A stretch of 64,000 nucleotides of DNA, taken from contig MCGE01000018.1 in assembly GCA_002105175.1 (NCBI GenBank), positions 372,001 to 436,000 of the forward strand. Direction: 5' to 3'. Below the pieces are notes generated by a model. The model saw only the letters and a program-made list of their open reading frames with translations. It searched no databases and was not told the origin of the DNA. Every line of letters begins with the position of its first letter. Position 1 is the first letter of the stretch. This document shows positions 1 to 12,477 of the stretch, piece after piece. The position numbers and the translations under genes are program-made. This DNA comes from Absidia repens. Its lineage: Eukaryota > Mucoromycota > Mucoromycetes > Mucorales > Cunninghamellaceae.

Positions 1-280
1 CCTCCAACAATAATAATAATAATAATAATAATAGTAATACATATGCGTAGAATAAATCACAATTTTTTATTCATAAGTATAATCAAATATAAGGCATCGT
101 GCCCAAGGGACAGAAGCGATAAAAAGAGAGGGGGAGGGGAGTATGTAATCTAAAAGATACGTATAAATCATGACTACGTTCAAGATACAGCTAACCTAAA
201 GGGCAGGAGAATAAACGGGGTGGGAATCGAAGTCTACAAATATGTATACCATATAACAGATAAAGCGAATCAATTGAACT
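1..280. other. Window edge, non-coding
   Basis: An AAT trinucleotide microsatellite (about 5-33) is followed by AT-rich DNA that forms the 3' flank of the NMN adenylyltransferase gene. No coding signal is visible. Confidence 0.6.
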
Positions 281-1575
281 TCAGGTATCCATAGGTAAAT
301 AGAGGCTATGTTCATGGATATAGTCGATCACCTTGTCTGGGAGCAAGTATTTGATGGACATATCACGTTTGACAAATAACCTAATGAGAGAACAATATCA
401 GAAAAATGAGGGGTAATGAATTAGTTTATCAACTTTTTGTATGGTAGGTAGACATTGGACGGTTTACCTTATTTTTGTCGAGCTGATATCGTTGTGGATC
501 AGTTGTTTGATAACAATGACATTCATCTACACACACAAAAAAAAAAGTTAGTGATTCCGTAGCCAATCTTATGTTTCAAATTTGTGTTCCGTTGGTGTCT
601 TACTCTGTGTTGATAAAGGATATCGTGAGAAAGAAGAAAACCATACACATCAGTACCAGTCCGTTCAACAATCACACAACCGTAGAGACCAACAATATGG
701 TGTAACTTGAGGGAATAAAAAATTAGGTAACAAGAAACAGACTAGATCTATTTTGTTTTATCCATTATGTATATTCATGTATTCGACTTACATCATTTGA
801 AGACCAAACAGTGGGATGACCAAAAGAAGATATTAGATCACCACCAGCCAATAGCATGATTCGGATTTTCTTGTATTCGCCTACAAAAGTGCGTATGAGA
901 TAAATGCTAGGTGAGAAAACGGATGATATTTTCTACAAGAAAATAGGATTCTGTTGTTACCTGTTTGTGTCTGAATCCCCTGCGATATTTGATTCAATTG
1001 ATAATCAAAATGGTCCAAGACCACTGCCGTACGCTGATATGTTTGTTGCCTCGATTCCCAGGAATCCACCATTAACCAGTCAGAAGTACTATCCACAGCC
1101 AATTGACACATTTCCACTCTATGTTTTGCTAAGGTCAGTCCTTCTTTCCTATATGCATCCGATACAGGCGAGAAATAGCCTGTCAATAGTTCGTATTCAT
1201 CCCGTTCCTTGAAGTGGTCTCTTGCCATATCTAATATAACATATCATACAATAAATCTTTTTTTCGCTAAATACAGTATACTCTGTACACAGACTTGGTG
1301 TCAACTTACCAAACATACGCAAATGGAGATAAGTAATAGGTGAGTATGATCCGCAGGCAACCAACACCAAGGGAATTTTAGTGTCATCTATCATCAATAG
1401 CAAAAACAAACCTGTTAACGACATAAAAGAATACTGCGTAAGAATCTTGGTCCTTACCTTTCATTCTTTTTGGTAGTAAATGCGTTGGAAATTGGTAAAC
1501 GTCCTCGTCATGATTGTTTCGAGATTTTATTGTTTCGGCATTCAAGGTAGACGCCATGACAAGCGGACTAGACAT
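281..1575 (-). CDS. Nicotinamide/nicotinate mononucleotide adenylyltransferase (NMNAT)
   Basis: The enzyme joins ATP with NMN or NaMN to make NAD or deamido-NAD, the last shared step of NAD synthesis. Seven exons can be joined in frame: 1458-1575, 1310-1387, 961-1230, 792-880, then three short exons down to the stop at 281-283, giving about 271 aa, close to human NMNAT1. Exon 2 holds the nucleotidyltransferase signature ACGSYSPITYLHLRMF. Exon 3 continues with FSPVSDAY and the WMVD-type stretch DWLMVDSWE. Exon 4 has LLAGGDLISSFGHP, exon 5 has GCVIVERTG, and exons 6-7 join to give the C-terminal ISSTKIR motif. The start is the ATG of MSSPLVMAST; a second in-frame ATG lies six codons later. It diverges from LCB2. 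An alternative acceptor for exon 2 would add eight residues in frame. Family assignment is firm; nuclear or cytosolic location cannot be read from the sequence. Confidence 0.93.
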
Positions 1576-2857
1576 AATTATGTGGGTATTTTTACACAAA
1601 GCAAATAGATAAGAAAGAAATCAACCCGCCCCAATTTGGGATTTTTTTTTTTTTTAAAAAAAAAAAATTCGAGGATGGTCGCCCGCGCCAGCTCATTGAT
1701 CTTAAAATTATTAAAGGTTATTTTACCATTTTTAAACAACAACTGAGTTGCAACTGGTGACCATGGAGATGAGACAACGCCCCCATCAAAAGATTATCCC
1801 CCCGCGCAATACTGAAGAGGCCTGGTACTCTATGTACTGCACGTACAATACTGCACACAGTAAACTGCAGGTATCAATTGCGGAGTTTACATTAGTGATA
1901 TCGGCCCACATCAGTTTTCCACTATTTTTGTGGATGATGCTAATGGCTTACAGCTATAGAAATTGATCATCCTTCTACTCCTTAATATATTAATACTTTT
2001 ACCTACTAGGTAAAGAAGACTCATTTACAGGTCAATAAAGAATCAGTTTATAATTAATACATGGATCAGGCGAGAAAAGAGGCGGCCAATGAAAAGGGAG
2101 TGGGTCTTTTTTAGAGCCAGGGGGACATTTGATTATCCGTCCAAGGATTTATGCTAAACGTTTTCCAATACGATCAATCAAGTCATTTAATATGATGAAG
2201 AAATGACTTATATCTAGTTTTATGATGGTAGTTGTTATCTATGATTTCTAATTATATGTATTACTTGTATCATAGAGGAATACGTTAATAATAGCTTTGT
2301 TTTGTTACTCTGAAACTAAAGTGGAAAAAAATTCCCCTTAATAAAAATATATATAATGTGAGGCTGAAATGCTTGGGAATCATCTGACTGATTTGTTTTG
2401 ACAGGACAGTTTCCTTCCTTTTTTTTTTTTTTTTTTTTGGTCGTCGGCCCAAGAGACAGCAACAAAAAAAAAAAAAAGAAGGGTAGGGGGGAGGGAATGA
2501 TACGATTAGAAATTACATAGAATGTGTAAATAATATAATCCCTTCTTCACTCCTTTACTCCTTCTCATCTCCTTTTTTTTTTATGTATTCAAATATGAAA
2601 TAATAATAAAAAGAGGAGCTCAAGTCATGAATTGTGTTTATAGACGCCAAGGGAGGCTGGTAAAGGGAAATGGTTCAAGCGAATTTCCATCCGCTCGCTA
2701 TCTTACTTAATTATTTTCGTAGTCCGAATATTGAGGCTCTGAAAAAGAAAATCTTTTTTTTTTTTTTTGCTCTTTTTTTAGGTTCCCTTTTTTTCTCTTT
2801 CTTCCTTTTTTTTTCTTTTTCTTTTTCATCTTTTAGCATACCTTTAGTCTAGTCACC
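1576..2857. promoter_or_regulatory. Divergent intergenic region between NMNAT and LCB2
   Basis: This 1.28 kb region separates two divergent start codons, so it should hold both promoters. It contains a T-run/A-run pair near 1650-1668, a T-run at about 2420-2438 and a long pyrimidine tract (about 2752-2827) just upstream of the LCB2 ATG. Short ORFs inside show no protein-like pattern. Confidence 0.55.
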
Positions 2858-4914
2858 ATGGGGAAAGGAAAGCGTGCTCATACCATTAGTATTCCAAGCA
2901 TCAACTTGACCACACCCAAATCCTCAAGTGATCATTCTTTTAGTGTGTCACCTCCTAGCTTCCTTCAAAAGCACTCCTCAAGCTCCACCACCTCCACCAC
3001 CACCACTTCTATCAAAAACAACACCTGGCAACAACAAACCACTAACCATTGGTCACCTCCACGTAAAACCAGACGATATGACGATTTGGAACATAAACTT
3101 GAAGCGGCTCCTTTGTATGTTTTGGTTTCTACCTATCTCAACTACTTCGTCCTCATTCTCTTCGGTCATCTACGTGATATCATGGGCAAATTCTTCAAAC
3201 CTCACGCTTATTCCCACTTGAAAATGAACCAGGTAAGGATAACTCATTAATACCAATTTATTCACTAATATTCACTAATATATATTCATGGTTACGATTT
3301 ATTTCTTTTTAGGGGTATGCTCCTCTTGTATCTGATTTTGACTCATTCTATACACGACGGCTCTATATCAGAATCCGGTAAATATAACATGACTCTTTTT
3401 TTTTCTTTTTCCTTTTTTTGTTAGCCACCACCATTCCCTTTTCCGATATTAACCTTCCCTGTATTTTGTGTATTTTATTAGTGATTGTTGGAATCGCCCT
3501 ATTACCGGCGTTGCTTCTCGCACTGTCAAATTATTGGAACGCGTCAGCTTTGACTTCAACCGTACTTTTAGATTGACTGGCAAAGTGACTGAAAACTTGA
3601 ACTTTGCGTCTTACAATTATCTCGGTTTTGCTCAAAAAAAGGGTCCTTGTGCAGATGCGGTGGAACAAGCAACGCTTATCAATGGCATTCCTTCGCCCAG
3701 TCCTCGTGCTGAAGCTGGTTCTACGCAACTTCACAATGATTTGGAACGTTTGGTGGCTCGCTTTGTTGGAAAAGAAGATTCGATGGTTGTCAGTATGGGT
3801 TTTGCTACCAACTCTACGACGATCCCTGCTCTTGTCAGTAAAGGATGCCTGATTATCTCTGATGAAATGAACCACTCTTCCATTGTCTTTGGTGCTCGTC
3901 TCTCTGGTGCTGCTGTCCGGGTATTCAAGCACAACAACATGGATGATTTGAAGGAACTACTCCGTGAAGTCATTTCTCAGGGTCAACCCCGCACGCATCG
4001 CCCCTGGAAAAAAATCTTGGTCATTGTTGAAGGTCTTTACTCTATGGAAGGAACAGTCGTCAATTTGCCTGAAATTGTGAAACTCAAAAAGGAATTTAAG
4101 GTATGTATGTTTATATATGTACAAACAAAACGACAACATCTATGCACAACAAACAAACAAGTAAACAAACTAATTATGCACAAACTGACATTTTTTTTTT
4201 TTTTTACATTGACTATAGTTCTATCTCTATGTTGATGAAGCTCATTCCATTGGTGCTCTTGGTGAAAATGGTGGCGGCGTTTGTGATTTCTATGGTGTGG
4301 ATCCTGTTGATGTTGATGTTTTGATGGGTACATTCACCAAATCTTTCGGTGCTGCAGGTGGTTATATTGCCGGTGATAAGGCCGTTATCGATCATTTGCG
4401 TATTCACAATCATGGCTATATCTATGCGGAACCTATATCTGTCCCTGTAGCACAGCAAGTAATCACTAGTATGAAGATTATCTGGTAGGAACAAAAAAAA
4501 AGTATATATGCATATATGATGCCATTGACTAACCTTTTTTTTTTCTTTTCTTCTTGCAGTGGTGAAGATGGAACTGATGATGGACGACTCCGAATCAAAA
4601 GATTGGCCGAAAACTCTTTGCATTTTGCCGCCAGATTGCGTGCTCTTGGATTCATTGTTTATGGCGATCATGGTAGTCCAGTTGTGCCCTTGTTACTATT
4701 TAATCCTGCGAAAATTCCTGCTTTCTCTCGGGAACTTTTGAAACGTGGTATTGCAGTTTGCGTTGTTGGTTATCCTGCCACTCCTATTATCACTTCACGT
4801 GCCCGATTCTGTTTATCTGCCTCGCATACCAAGGAAGATATTGACCGTGCAGTGGAAACTATCAGTGAAGTTGGTGATTTGTTGATGCTCAAGGTTAGTC
4901 AAGAAACCAAATAG
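2858..4914 (+). CDS. LCB2: Serine palmitoyltransferase subunit 2
   Basis: This is the PLP-binding catalytic subunit that condenses L-serine with palmitoyl-CoA in the ER membrane, the committed step of sphingolipid synthesis. Five exons join cleanly (2858-3232, 3313-3377, 3482-4100, 4219-4484, 4560-4914) to 559 aa, the normal length for the family. Visible landmarks are a Ser/Thr-rich N-terminus, the hydrophobic segment [18 protein letters not shown], the stretch [20 protein letters not shown], the fold-I aminotransferase core [11 protein letters not shown] and [21 protein letters not shown] with the PLP-contacting Asp, and [13 protein letters not shown] with the Schiff-base Lys. The start is the ATG at 2858 with a good context (CACCATGG). 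LCB2 acts with LCB1, which is not in the window. No break is seen. Confidence 0.96.
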
Positions 4915-5838
4915 AAACATACAAATCCATAGTTATTAGTTTTTAGTTTTATATACTCTTTATTATTATTTTGAACCCCCCTATTATATATCTCCCCCCC
5001 ATCACTATTTACTTTATACTTCGCTATTTATGTACCAATTTTTTTTCTTTGTCCTAGTCCCTTTTGCCATTTTTATTACTTTTCTACACTTTACTCTATT
5101 CAATGAAATAAAAAAAAATGTCTGCTTGTTTTTTTATATACGAGATGTTGTTGAACTGATCATTTTGATGACAATGACGAGAATGATGACGGTTAAAGTT
5201 TATATTATGTCTATATAAATTGGTGTGCATGATAGTAATGATGACTGCCTCACTAAACCTAAGCCGGCTTCGATTTTTAAAAAGAGTATCAACCTACACC
5301 CCATGATTCTATTGTAAATTTATATATTATATACTGATTAGAATAGTTTTTTTGCAAGACGACGGTCGGTATTTTAAAAAAGTCCTTTGGATTGGAACTA
5401 GAGCACATCATTTAGATTTATTGTTTATCATTAAAGTGTTGTCTCTTTTATTCATGACAATGACGCTATTGTTTTTTTTTTTCATATCAGGGTAAGAGTG
5501 GAAAGAAAAAAGCATACAGCACGTGGGATGCAAATAATTTCTCCACTGAAAATGTATTTATTAAGTGATCATACAGTATTGACTTTTTGACCATCATACT
5601 AATGATACTGCGTTTTGTACCTGACTCCCTTGCTCATTTAACACTTTTTTGTTAAAGGTTACACAAATGAGTTTAGTGTCAAGGTCATTCTTTTTCGTCT
5701 TGAAACCTAAAAAATAAAAAAGAATCGAGACTTCCCACCCATATAAATGGTCTCGATATCCAGGCTATTTTGTTTCTTTTTACTTTTGTTTACCTTCCTT
5801 CACTCCATTGTTATTGTTTCTAACGTTTGAATAGAATT
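4915..5838. other. Intergenic, LCB2 3' flank and ECL1-like promoter
   Basis: AT-rich DNA with several possible poly(A) signals after LCB2 and no convincing ORF. The last 100 bp hold a TATA box for the next gene. Confidence 0.55.
5742..5747 (+). promoter_or_regulatory. TATA box of the ECL1-like gene
   Basis: TATAAA about 92 bp upstream of the ATG at 5839, followed by a pyrimidine-rich stretch that could hold the transcription start. Confidence 0.45.
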
Positions 5839-6322
5839 ATGGATCTTGATATCTGTCTTTATTGCGAAAAACCGATTTCTGATAATGTAAATTAGCCAAA
5901 AAAAAAAGACCGTTATGTATATATATATAGATATATATATTTATATATACTAAAAAATAAGTGCATATTGTCATCCTCTTTAGAGTACTTCTTTTTGTTC
6001 CAATACATGTCGCAAACAAGAATCCAAGCAAGAAGTGGTTGGCGGTAGCTTTCAACCAGATTACCGTATGGTCAGGTCAAATAGTCTTCATTCGTTAACT
6101 CCGACCTCCACTCCACCACCTAATTTTTATGAAATGGCTTACCATCGACGTCAATCTTTCTCTTACAGTCCGCCTATGCGCCGACGTCCCTCTCACAGTC
6201 TTTCATCTTCTTCCTCTATAAACTCATTATCATCTTCTGCACTTTCATTTGACGCTATAAGACATTTCCATCCGCTTGCCATGGATGATGCTTTATCATA
6301 CCCTGTATATACATCCGAATAA
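5839..6322 (+). CDS. ECL1/2/3-family small zinc-binding protein
   Basis: Exon 1 (5839-5886) encodes MDLDICLYCEKPISDN and exon 2 (5984-6322) continues STSFCSNTCRKQ, giving a 128-aa protein. The joined Cys pattern (C-x2-C, about 14 residues, then C-x3-C) is typical of fungal ECL1-family proteins, described in fission yeast as extenders of chronological lifespan under nutrient or zinc limitation. The rest is Ser/Pro/Arg-rich with SFSYSPP and RRRPSHSLS stretches that could be phosphorylated. The 97-bp intron splits the zinc motif, so neither exon is recognisable alone. A TATA box lies upstream. The assignment rests on the motif and on N-terminal similarity to the family; a biological role here is inferred only. 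Confidence 0.75.
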
Positions 6323-7189
6323 CCATATATCCTTTTTATTTATTTTATCATCATTTTGTACCTTTTTTCTTTTTTGTCTTCTATAATATCATATCTATTT
6401 TTATTTTCTCCAGTAAATTAATAAAATACATCCAATTTTTTTTCTCTATTGTATCGTTAACCTTTTTTTTTTTTTTTTTGATCTGTGAACGAGAAACTCA
6501 GTTCAATTGGTTCAGTCTAGGTCCCAGTATTGGGTAAAAAGAATACTGAGTGCACTGTAAAACTATGTTCATAGGTTTCTATACCATGTGCATCCGTGCA
6601 ACTTTGCAATAGGTTTCATCAAGTGATTTAAATACCCATATCTGGGCAGATGAACAATCATTTTGTTTCATCATTTAAATAAAGAAAACCTGGGAACACA
6701 AGTTTTTGGTAATGTCTTTCATTGGCTATAAAACAAAAAAAGGTACCATGCTGGTCCCCTATTTTGTGGAATGCACACAGCATCATGGCTTTTTTTTTTT
6801 TTTAAGAAAAAGGCGAAGGTTATTTATATGAGCATTCCCGGGATCACTTTAAAGAAAATAGAGATACGTCTCTCTCCCTCTCCCTCTCTCCTTAAAAGTT
6901 TTGGTGGAATGGCTCGCCCAAAGATGAAAAAAAAAAAGAGCGTATAGAATTCCGCCTAAAATGCACTTTCGAAATTCCATCAGACCCGATATTTTCGCCT
7001 AGCCTAACTCAACCCTCTGTACACTCGACTGTACAGTACATTTATCTTAAAAAGGAAATACTCTATATACATTGTATTATATTATTTTTGATAGCAAAAA
7101 ATAAATAATTCGTGAGTTAGCATGGACAATATTCACTTGGTTCGTTGGAAAGTCTCAGTAAATTTTCTGTTTTTCGCTTCTATCATACC
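6323..7189. other. Intergenic
   Basis: AT-rich DNA with T-runs at about 6463-6479 and 6789-6803. A short hairpin (CAGTATT..AATACTG) lies near 6525-6551. No coding signal was seen. Confidence 0.5.
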
Positions 7190-8045
7190 ATACATACAAT
7201 CAGGAACCACAGGAACGATATTAACGGAAAGCAAACTTGTATCATTATTATGGGCAATGCCGTTATTCTCATGTGTGTAGCCATGCTATATCTAACAAGA
7301 CAGAGGACTTTTAGGAGCCTATTTTTGATTTTTTATTTATCGTGGAGCGATGGATATTAGAGGAGAGATAAAAATGATTCAAATCCCGACCACGTGAATA
7401 TTTATTTCTCTCCCATTTTTATTTCCTCACACTCTTTTTTCCATTTTCGTTTTTTTTTCTTTCTTTAATTCTTCATAATTGTGGCTCCCATGGGGTAATG
7501 GTGGAATCAGTTTAGTGTTAGGACTAGTTTAGAAGGGTTTTCAGCTCAGGGATTACCAAGATGCATGGGGAAACCCTTTCATTTTGGATCTAGGATTTAG
7601 AGCCACCATTACTTAGCTTATTAGGATCTTCAGTAGCTTAGTTTAGTTTTGATTATCCATAGATCGCATTTATATCTGAATAAAACATGTCTCTTTTGTT
7701 TTCTTTAATGAAAAAATGTTCCAATACTCTCTCTCATGTCTTGTACAGAAGATCCCTTTTTGCTGCCATCACGGTTTTTGATTAGTATTTAATAATATAT
7801 ATATATATATGCCCATTTTAGTCTTTCTCATGCCTGGCACTATACATTGTACTCGATCCCTTTTTACAATTGTCTCCTTACATTAGTGTTGACCATCCTT
7901 CAGGACTACTAATCGTCTTGCGCATCCTACCTCTAATAGATCCCTTGTTACAATGAACCCACACTTTGAGTTTTTTATTTAATCCTATTCCTTCCAATAA
8001 AATATGTCCTTTTTATTATACATCCTCTGACACATTATTCAATGA
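7190..8045 (+). repeat. Dispersed repeat copy 1 (CACGTG-hairpin-AATAAA family)
   Basis: First of seven related units. The CACGTG box is at 7392, a pyrimidine tract follows to about 7470, the hairpin core (GAAGGGTTTTC pairing with GGGGAAACCCTTTC) is at about 7532-7580, and ATCTGAATAAA is near 7675. A weaker, partly repetitive tail with repeated GACCAT..TTCAG and CAATAGATCCC phrases runs to about 8045. A further block upstream (about 7195-7330) is shared only with copy 4. It lies between two convergent genes. It does not resemble a protein-coding unit. Confidence 0.8.
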
Positions 8046-8833
8046 GTAAATATATACAATGAGTAAATAGTAGTAGTAGTAGTAGCTGGTTTTTTTTGTG
8101 TTTTTTTTGGCTACTTTGTGTCCCATCAAACGCCTGTTTTCTAGTTTACCCACTAAAACAATCATCCCAAGAGTTTTTTCAAGCGGTTTTTCTGGCTCTA
8201 CGTCACTTTTACTGAAAAATGGCTCTATTTCTGCTTTACTGTTCATATTCATCAACCTATACCGAGCCACCGGCATATGTTTTTCTATAAAATACTATCG
8301 CCTGAGATATACTGTATATATTGAGTTTCATTTTTTTAATATTGCATATGGTACTTGAAAACGGATGGAAACTCTTTTTTTATTGATTTTTATGATTTTG
8401 GATGTGTGGAGTGAGATACCCCCAAATTTTGTTCGATTGGATAACATTTTTCATCCGAAATACATTTTGTTTAACACTAATATACGCACCCCTTATAACA
8501 CAACCCCTGATTGTTCTTTTTTTTTTTTTTTGTACAAAGTTTTACATTTTTATTGACAAGAATAAATAAACTAAAAAAAAAAAAAGAGAAAAATAGACAT
8601 CAAAACATAATACCGTAAGGGGCGATTGGTTAGTGTAATGAGTGCATGGAATAAATAAATAAAAAAACGTAAAGAATAGACAGGTACCAAAAAAGGTAAA
8701 AAGAAATAAATAAACAAAAAGAAGAGAGTTAAAAGAGTGAGGGGGTGATCTACATTTCAAACTATACAAAACTAATCAATAATAATAATAATAAAAAGTG
8801 AGGTAGAAAAGAGGACCAAAACCAAGGGGAGTT
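8046..8833. other. Intergenic, fungalysin 3' flank
   Basis: AT-rich sequence with a short TAG microsatellite (about 8069-8083) and T/A runs. No supported gene. Confidence 0.5.
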
Positions 8834-11357
8834 TTACTTGCATTGAGCAGGCACCTCGTAATCTTCCTTGCGTTGTTCGATCCAGCCTTCCTTGGCCAAT
8901 TTCGCCTTGACACCAAGCCCACGTTTTGCAAAGGCAGCATATATATCACAATAGTTGTCACCACCAGTTAAAGCCTTGTCAGCATCCAAAATGGCATCCC
9001 TCGCGTCCGTGAAGGAAGGTGAGCAAGGTTGTAATTTCATGCCTTCCACAACAAGTTGCAAAGCCAGTGTGTTGCCATGAGTGAGAATATGTTCTTTGGT
9101 CGCTTGCTTATCACTAGCAGACATGATAGGTACACCACGGTCGTTGGTCGTATCTGTTGGAGCAGGAGGGAACCATTCAGGAGTGAATCCGTGCTTGTCA
9201 ACCAAATTCCAATAGACTTCGTACAGCATTTCAGCCCACACTTCGCCCTTGGCGTGAACACCCCAATAATCGAATCGGTCCATGATACGGTAAGTGCTTG
9301 GGTTGGTTGATTTACTTGTGGAGTACTATATATAGATAAGTCATAAAAATAATAATAATTAAAAATCCCTCCTCGTTCACAAGTGCAATATATATTTATT
9401 TTACCTTGTATTTTCGAATACTTTCGCCACCATTGGCCCAATCACCCATGCCAAAGTCAATATCACGCTTGTATTCAGGTTTCATACGAATGACGGTAGC
9501 TACAAAGTCACCCCAACCTTCACCCATACCACCGGATTCACCCCAACCAAGACAATTGCTGTTCTTTGGACCACCGGTCAAACGGTTGGAGACACCATGG
9601 GTATATTCGTGAATGACAATACCAGTTTCAAAATCACCATCACGCATGGGATGTGTTTGGTCCCACACATACATTCGCATCTTGCCATGTTGTCCATCAG
9701 GAGGAGTAGCGAAGTTGGCATTGTTTCGGCCCGACCCATCTTGTGCATTGGCAATCACCGCATCGCCTTCCCCATCACCCAACAATTTCTTGCTGTCGCG
9801 GCCACGGCCCAAATTGTCTTGTTGGAAGTTGCCGGCCTTTTCGTCAAAGCCATAGCGATGGAACAAATCATGCGCCATGTTACACACGTAGAAGAGATTG
9901 GTGACAGCGGCATCTTCGTAGGTTTCAGGTTCATCCACATCAAAGTTGGCCTTGTAATCAAACACCAGGGCATCACCATGGTCGCCTCCGGTCTGGCCTT
10001 GAGGTCGGTAGTTGTTTTCCCAGTTGTACCCGCCATCTGGATTCGTATGTGCGTAAACGTTGTTTCCCACCGTCACATTGAAAGTAAGATCTTGTTGTTG
10101 TCGACCACCACCACGACGGCCACCAAAGAAGTGGTCCTTGGAGTAGGCACCTTGGGAATGCCAGCCTTCGGGACTTGCAAAGGTATCATAGGGATTCTTG
10201 ACTAGTTGTTGTTCAGCATCCGAAGGATCATTGGCACCAAAGGGAATCACATTGTAGTAAGCAGCGGTTGGACCCGTCGCTTCATGTACCCAATCCACCA
10301 AACCAACCATGGTACCATCAAAGGCATGCACTTGACCACTATACCAATTGTCTTCCAGTTCCATTTCAACATCCCATACAAGCACCAGGTCACCATTGTC
10401 TTGCTGCATATAGGCACGTTTCGCACGCACGGGGCTGAGTGAGAAAGGCACGCCGTCAAAGTGCACAGAACCACCAGCGTCGTCATCGTCATGAGGTCGG
10501 AAGGATTGAGCGGGTGTGAGGTCATCAGGAGTCAAGATCGAGGCGATGCTTGGGTTAGGCAATTTGGGTTTCACAAAGTCGAATAACGCAACCACCGCTG
10601 CATTTGGGCTAATCACCTTGTCGCCTTGGACAAATCCATAATCTTCTTCCACGTCCGTCTTTGTAGAGAATCTTTCGTCATTTTCCTTGACGCTGCGATT
10701 GTCACCACCCAAAATAATTTGTGCCAATCCATTTTGAACTTGCTATGAGATAAATAAAGATGAGGAAAAAAAAAGTCAATACAAAATAGGGTCATAAACA
10801 AACTGCACATCATTTTTTATCAAGTTGTGAATTGTTTCAGCCAAAAAAAAACTACATCACATCACATCACATCACTGTACAATTTTTTATGCGTTTACCT
10901 GGAAGAAGGAAGGAGAAGAATATGATTTTTGAATTTTGATTTGAGACTTGGCAAAGGAGTCGCCATACGATAAGATTTGGCCATTAGGAAGGACATTGAC
11001 GTTGATATTTGCATTCATGACTTGGAGTCCATTGACTTTTTGACGAAGATGAACATGAGTGACACCACTGAGATCAGACGTGTAAGAAGAATGAACAACG
11101 AATTGGCTGTTGGTCAGATGGGAACGCGCAAAGTCCATAGCCACTTGTTCAGGGTTAGTGGAGCCAGCCAAGGACGATTGTTGGTAGTCGATAGGGCGAT
11201 CCGCAATATATTCCCGATGAATACCATCCGGTCCAAAGTTGGGTACAAGATCTTGTCCGCGTTGCTGCTGTTGTTGTTGATTCAATGGAAGCGTGGCTGC
11301 CATAACTTGACTCATGCCAAGGAATAGTCCGATGGCTGAACTGATAGGGTATTTCAT
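8834..11357 (-). CDS. Secreted fungalysin metalloprotease (peptidase family M36)
   Basis: An extracellular zinc endopeptidase that degrades proteins such as elastin and keratin. Three exons (10899-11357, 9405-10742, 8834-9325) give 762 aa. The N-terminus MKYPISSAIGLFLGMSQVMA is a clear signal peptide. An FTP-type propeptide follows (HVHLRQKVNGLQVMNANINV). The catalytic domain contains GIVIHEYTHGVSNRL with the HExxH zinc site, the downstream Glu in GEGWGDF that serves as third ligand, and the C-terminal M36 stretch HAKGEVWAEMLYE. A Gln run follows the signal peptide. The gene is convergent to the ECL1-like gene across repeat copy 1. No defect is visible, and nutrition by secreted proteolysis is the usual role. 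Confidence 0.96.
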
Positions 11358-12477
11358 AATATAAACGGTAACTATGTAATAGGTAATAAAAGCAACTAGC
11401 TACAAAAATATAGATATATATAATTTAAATATATAAAAAAAAAAAAGGTCAAAAGCAAATAAGAAAAAAAAAGAAATATAAAAAAAAACGAATTTTATGA
11501 GAAGGGGCAAAAGGGACGAACAGCTTTTTAAACCTCCGCATTTAAAAATGACTGATAACCACCCATTGGGTTATCGGCGATTATGCTGACTACGGCGAGC
11601 TCCCCACATGATGTATCAGTGACCAGGTCGTGTGATTCTGATATGGAGATCCTTTATTGCTTTTATCTCCTAAAAAAGTGCTAGTCAGCTTATCAACTTT
11701 AGGTAAGTTTGCCGTAATAAGATGGTCTATGAATAACTGACAATGGCGAAATGGAGCCCTTTGACCAATAATATCAGAGGTAGAAGCCAACTAATTGCGT
11801 GAGTGGGGGGAGGAGGATGGCCATTTCATATCTCCATACCATCGGGGATTCAGTTCGGCGGTACCTCCATGCTTTCTTTTTTATGTCACTTTTGCACAAA
11901 AAAAAAAAACAAAAAAAATGCAGGTACATGTACCTTTTTAAGTAAATAAAATAAAATAAAAAAAATTCAGTGTAAACCCGTTTGCCCAATTCTGCTCATA
12001 TCTATGGTATACTGAACTTGCTTTTTCTCTCACCAAAATATTCACAGGCAATTTCAAATCCAGAAATATTTGTGGGAGTCTTCCCCTTTGTGATTTTTTT
12101 AGAGAAATTGAGTCACTGAATACAGGAGGGGGAATGGGAGCAAGGGTGCAAAATTAACATTTGGGCACATGTATGTAGCCCGTCATGAAAAAAAAGAGGC
12201 TTTTCCCCCTCGTCCTTTTTAATTTATGACATTAGGCGTAAACTTATGGCCCAGTAAGAGTTGGGTGCAGCTGTGGTTCGTTCCCACTACTCACTCATTT
12301 CCTTATGTGTGCCTGCCAATTTCAATTGCCGACGTGCATTTTTTCAGATAACTATCCAATGACGACGAAAACAAAAAATTACGCTCTTCCAATAATCAGA
12401 AAAAAAAAAAAATGTGCACTTCAGTCAACACTGCTTTTTTTTTTTTTTTTTTTTTTTTTCCCCTTTGATATTTATTT
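11358..12477. promoter_or_regulatory. Divergent intergenic region, fungalysin and TBCC
   Basis: 1.1 kb between two divergent starts. It holds A-rich runs near 11437-11448 and 11899-11910 and a T-run of about 26 at 12434-12459 directly upstream of the TBCC start. No supported ORF. Confidence 0.5.

Noticed and set aside
1748..1966. 72-codon plus-strand ORF in the NMNAT-LCB2 spacer
   Set aside because: No domain or coding bias evident; sits in a divergent promoter region.
3531..3932. Minus-strand ORF opposite LCB2
   Set aside because: Shadow of the LCB2 coding frame with no own features.
7385..7398. TTCAAATCCCG at the start of the repeats as a tRNA B box (tRNA-derived SINE)
   Set aside because: No A box or tRNA-like sequence lies upstream at the right distance, and upstream DNA differs between most copies.
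9597..10205. 202-codon plus-strand ORF opposite the fungalysin
   Set aside because: Antisense shadow of the M36 catalytic domain.
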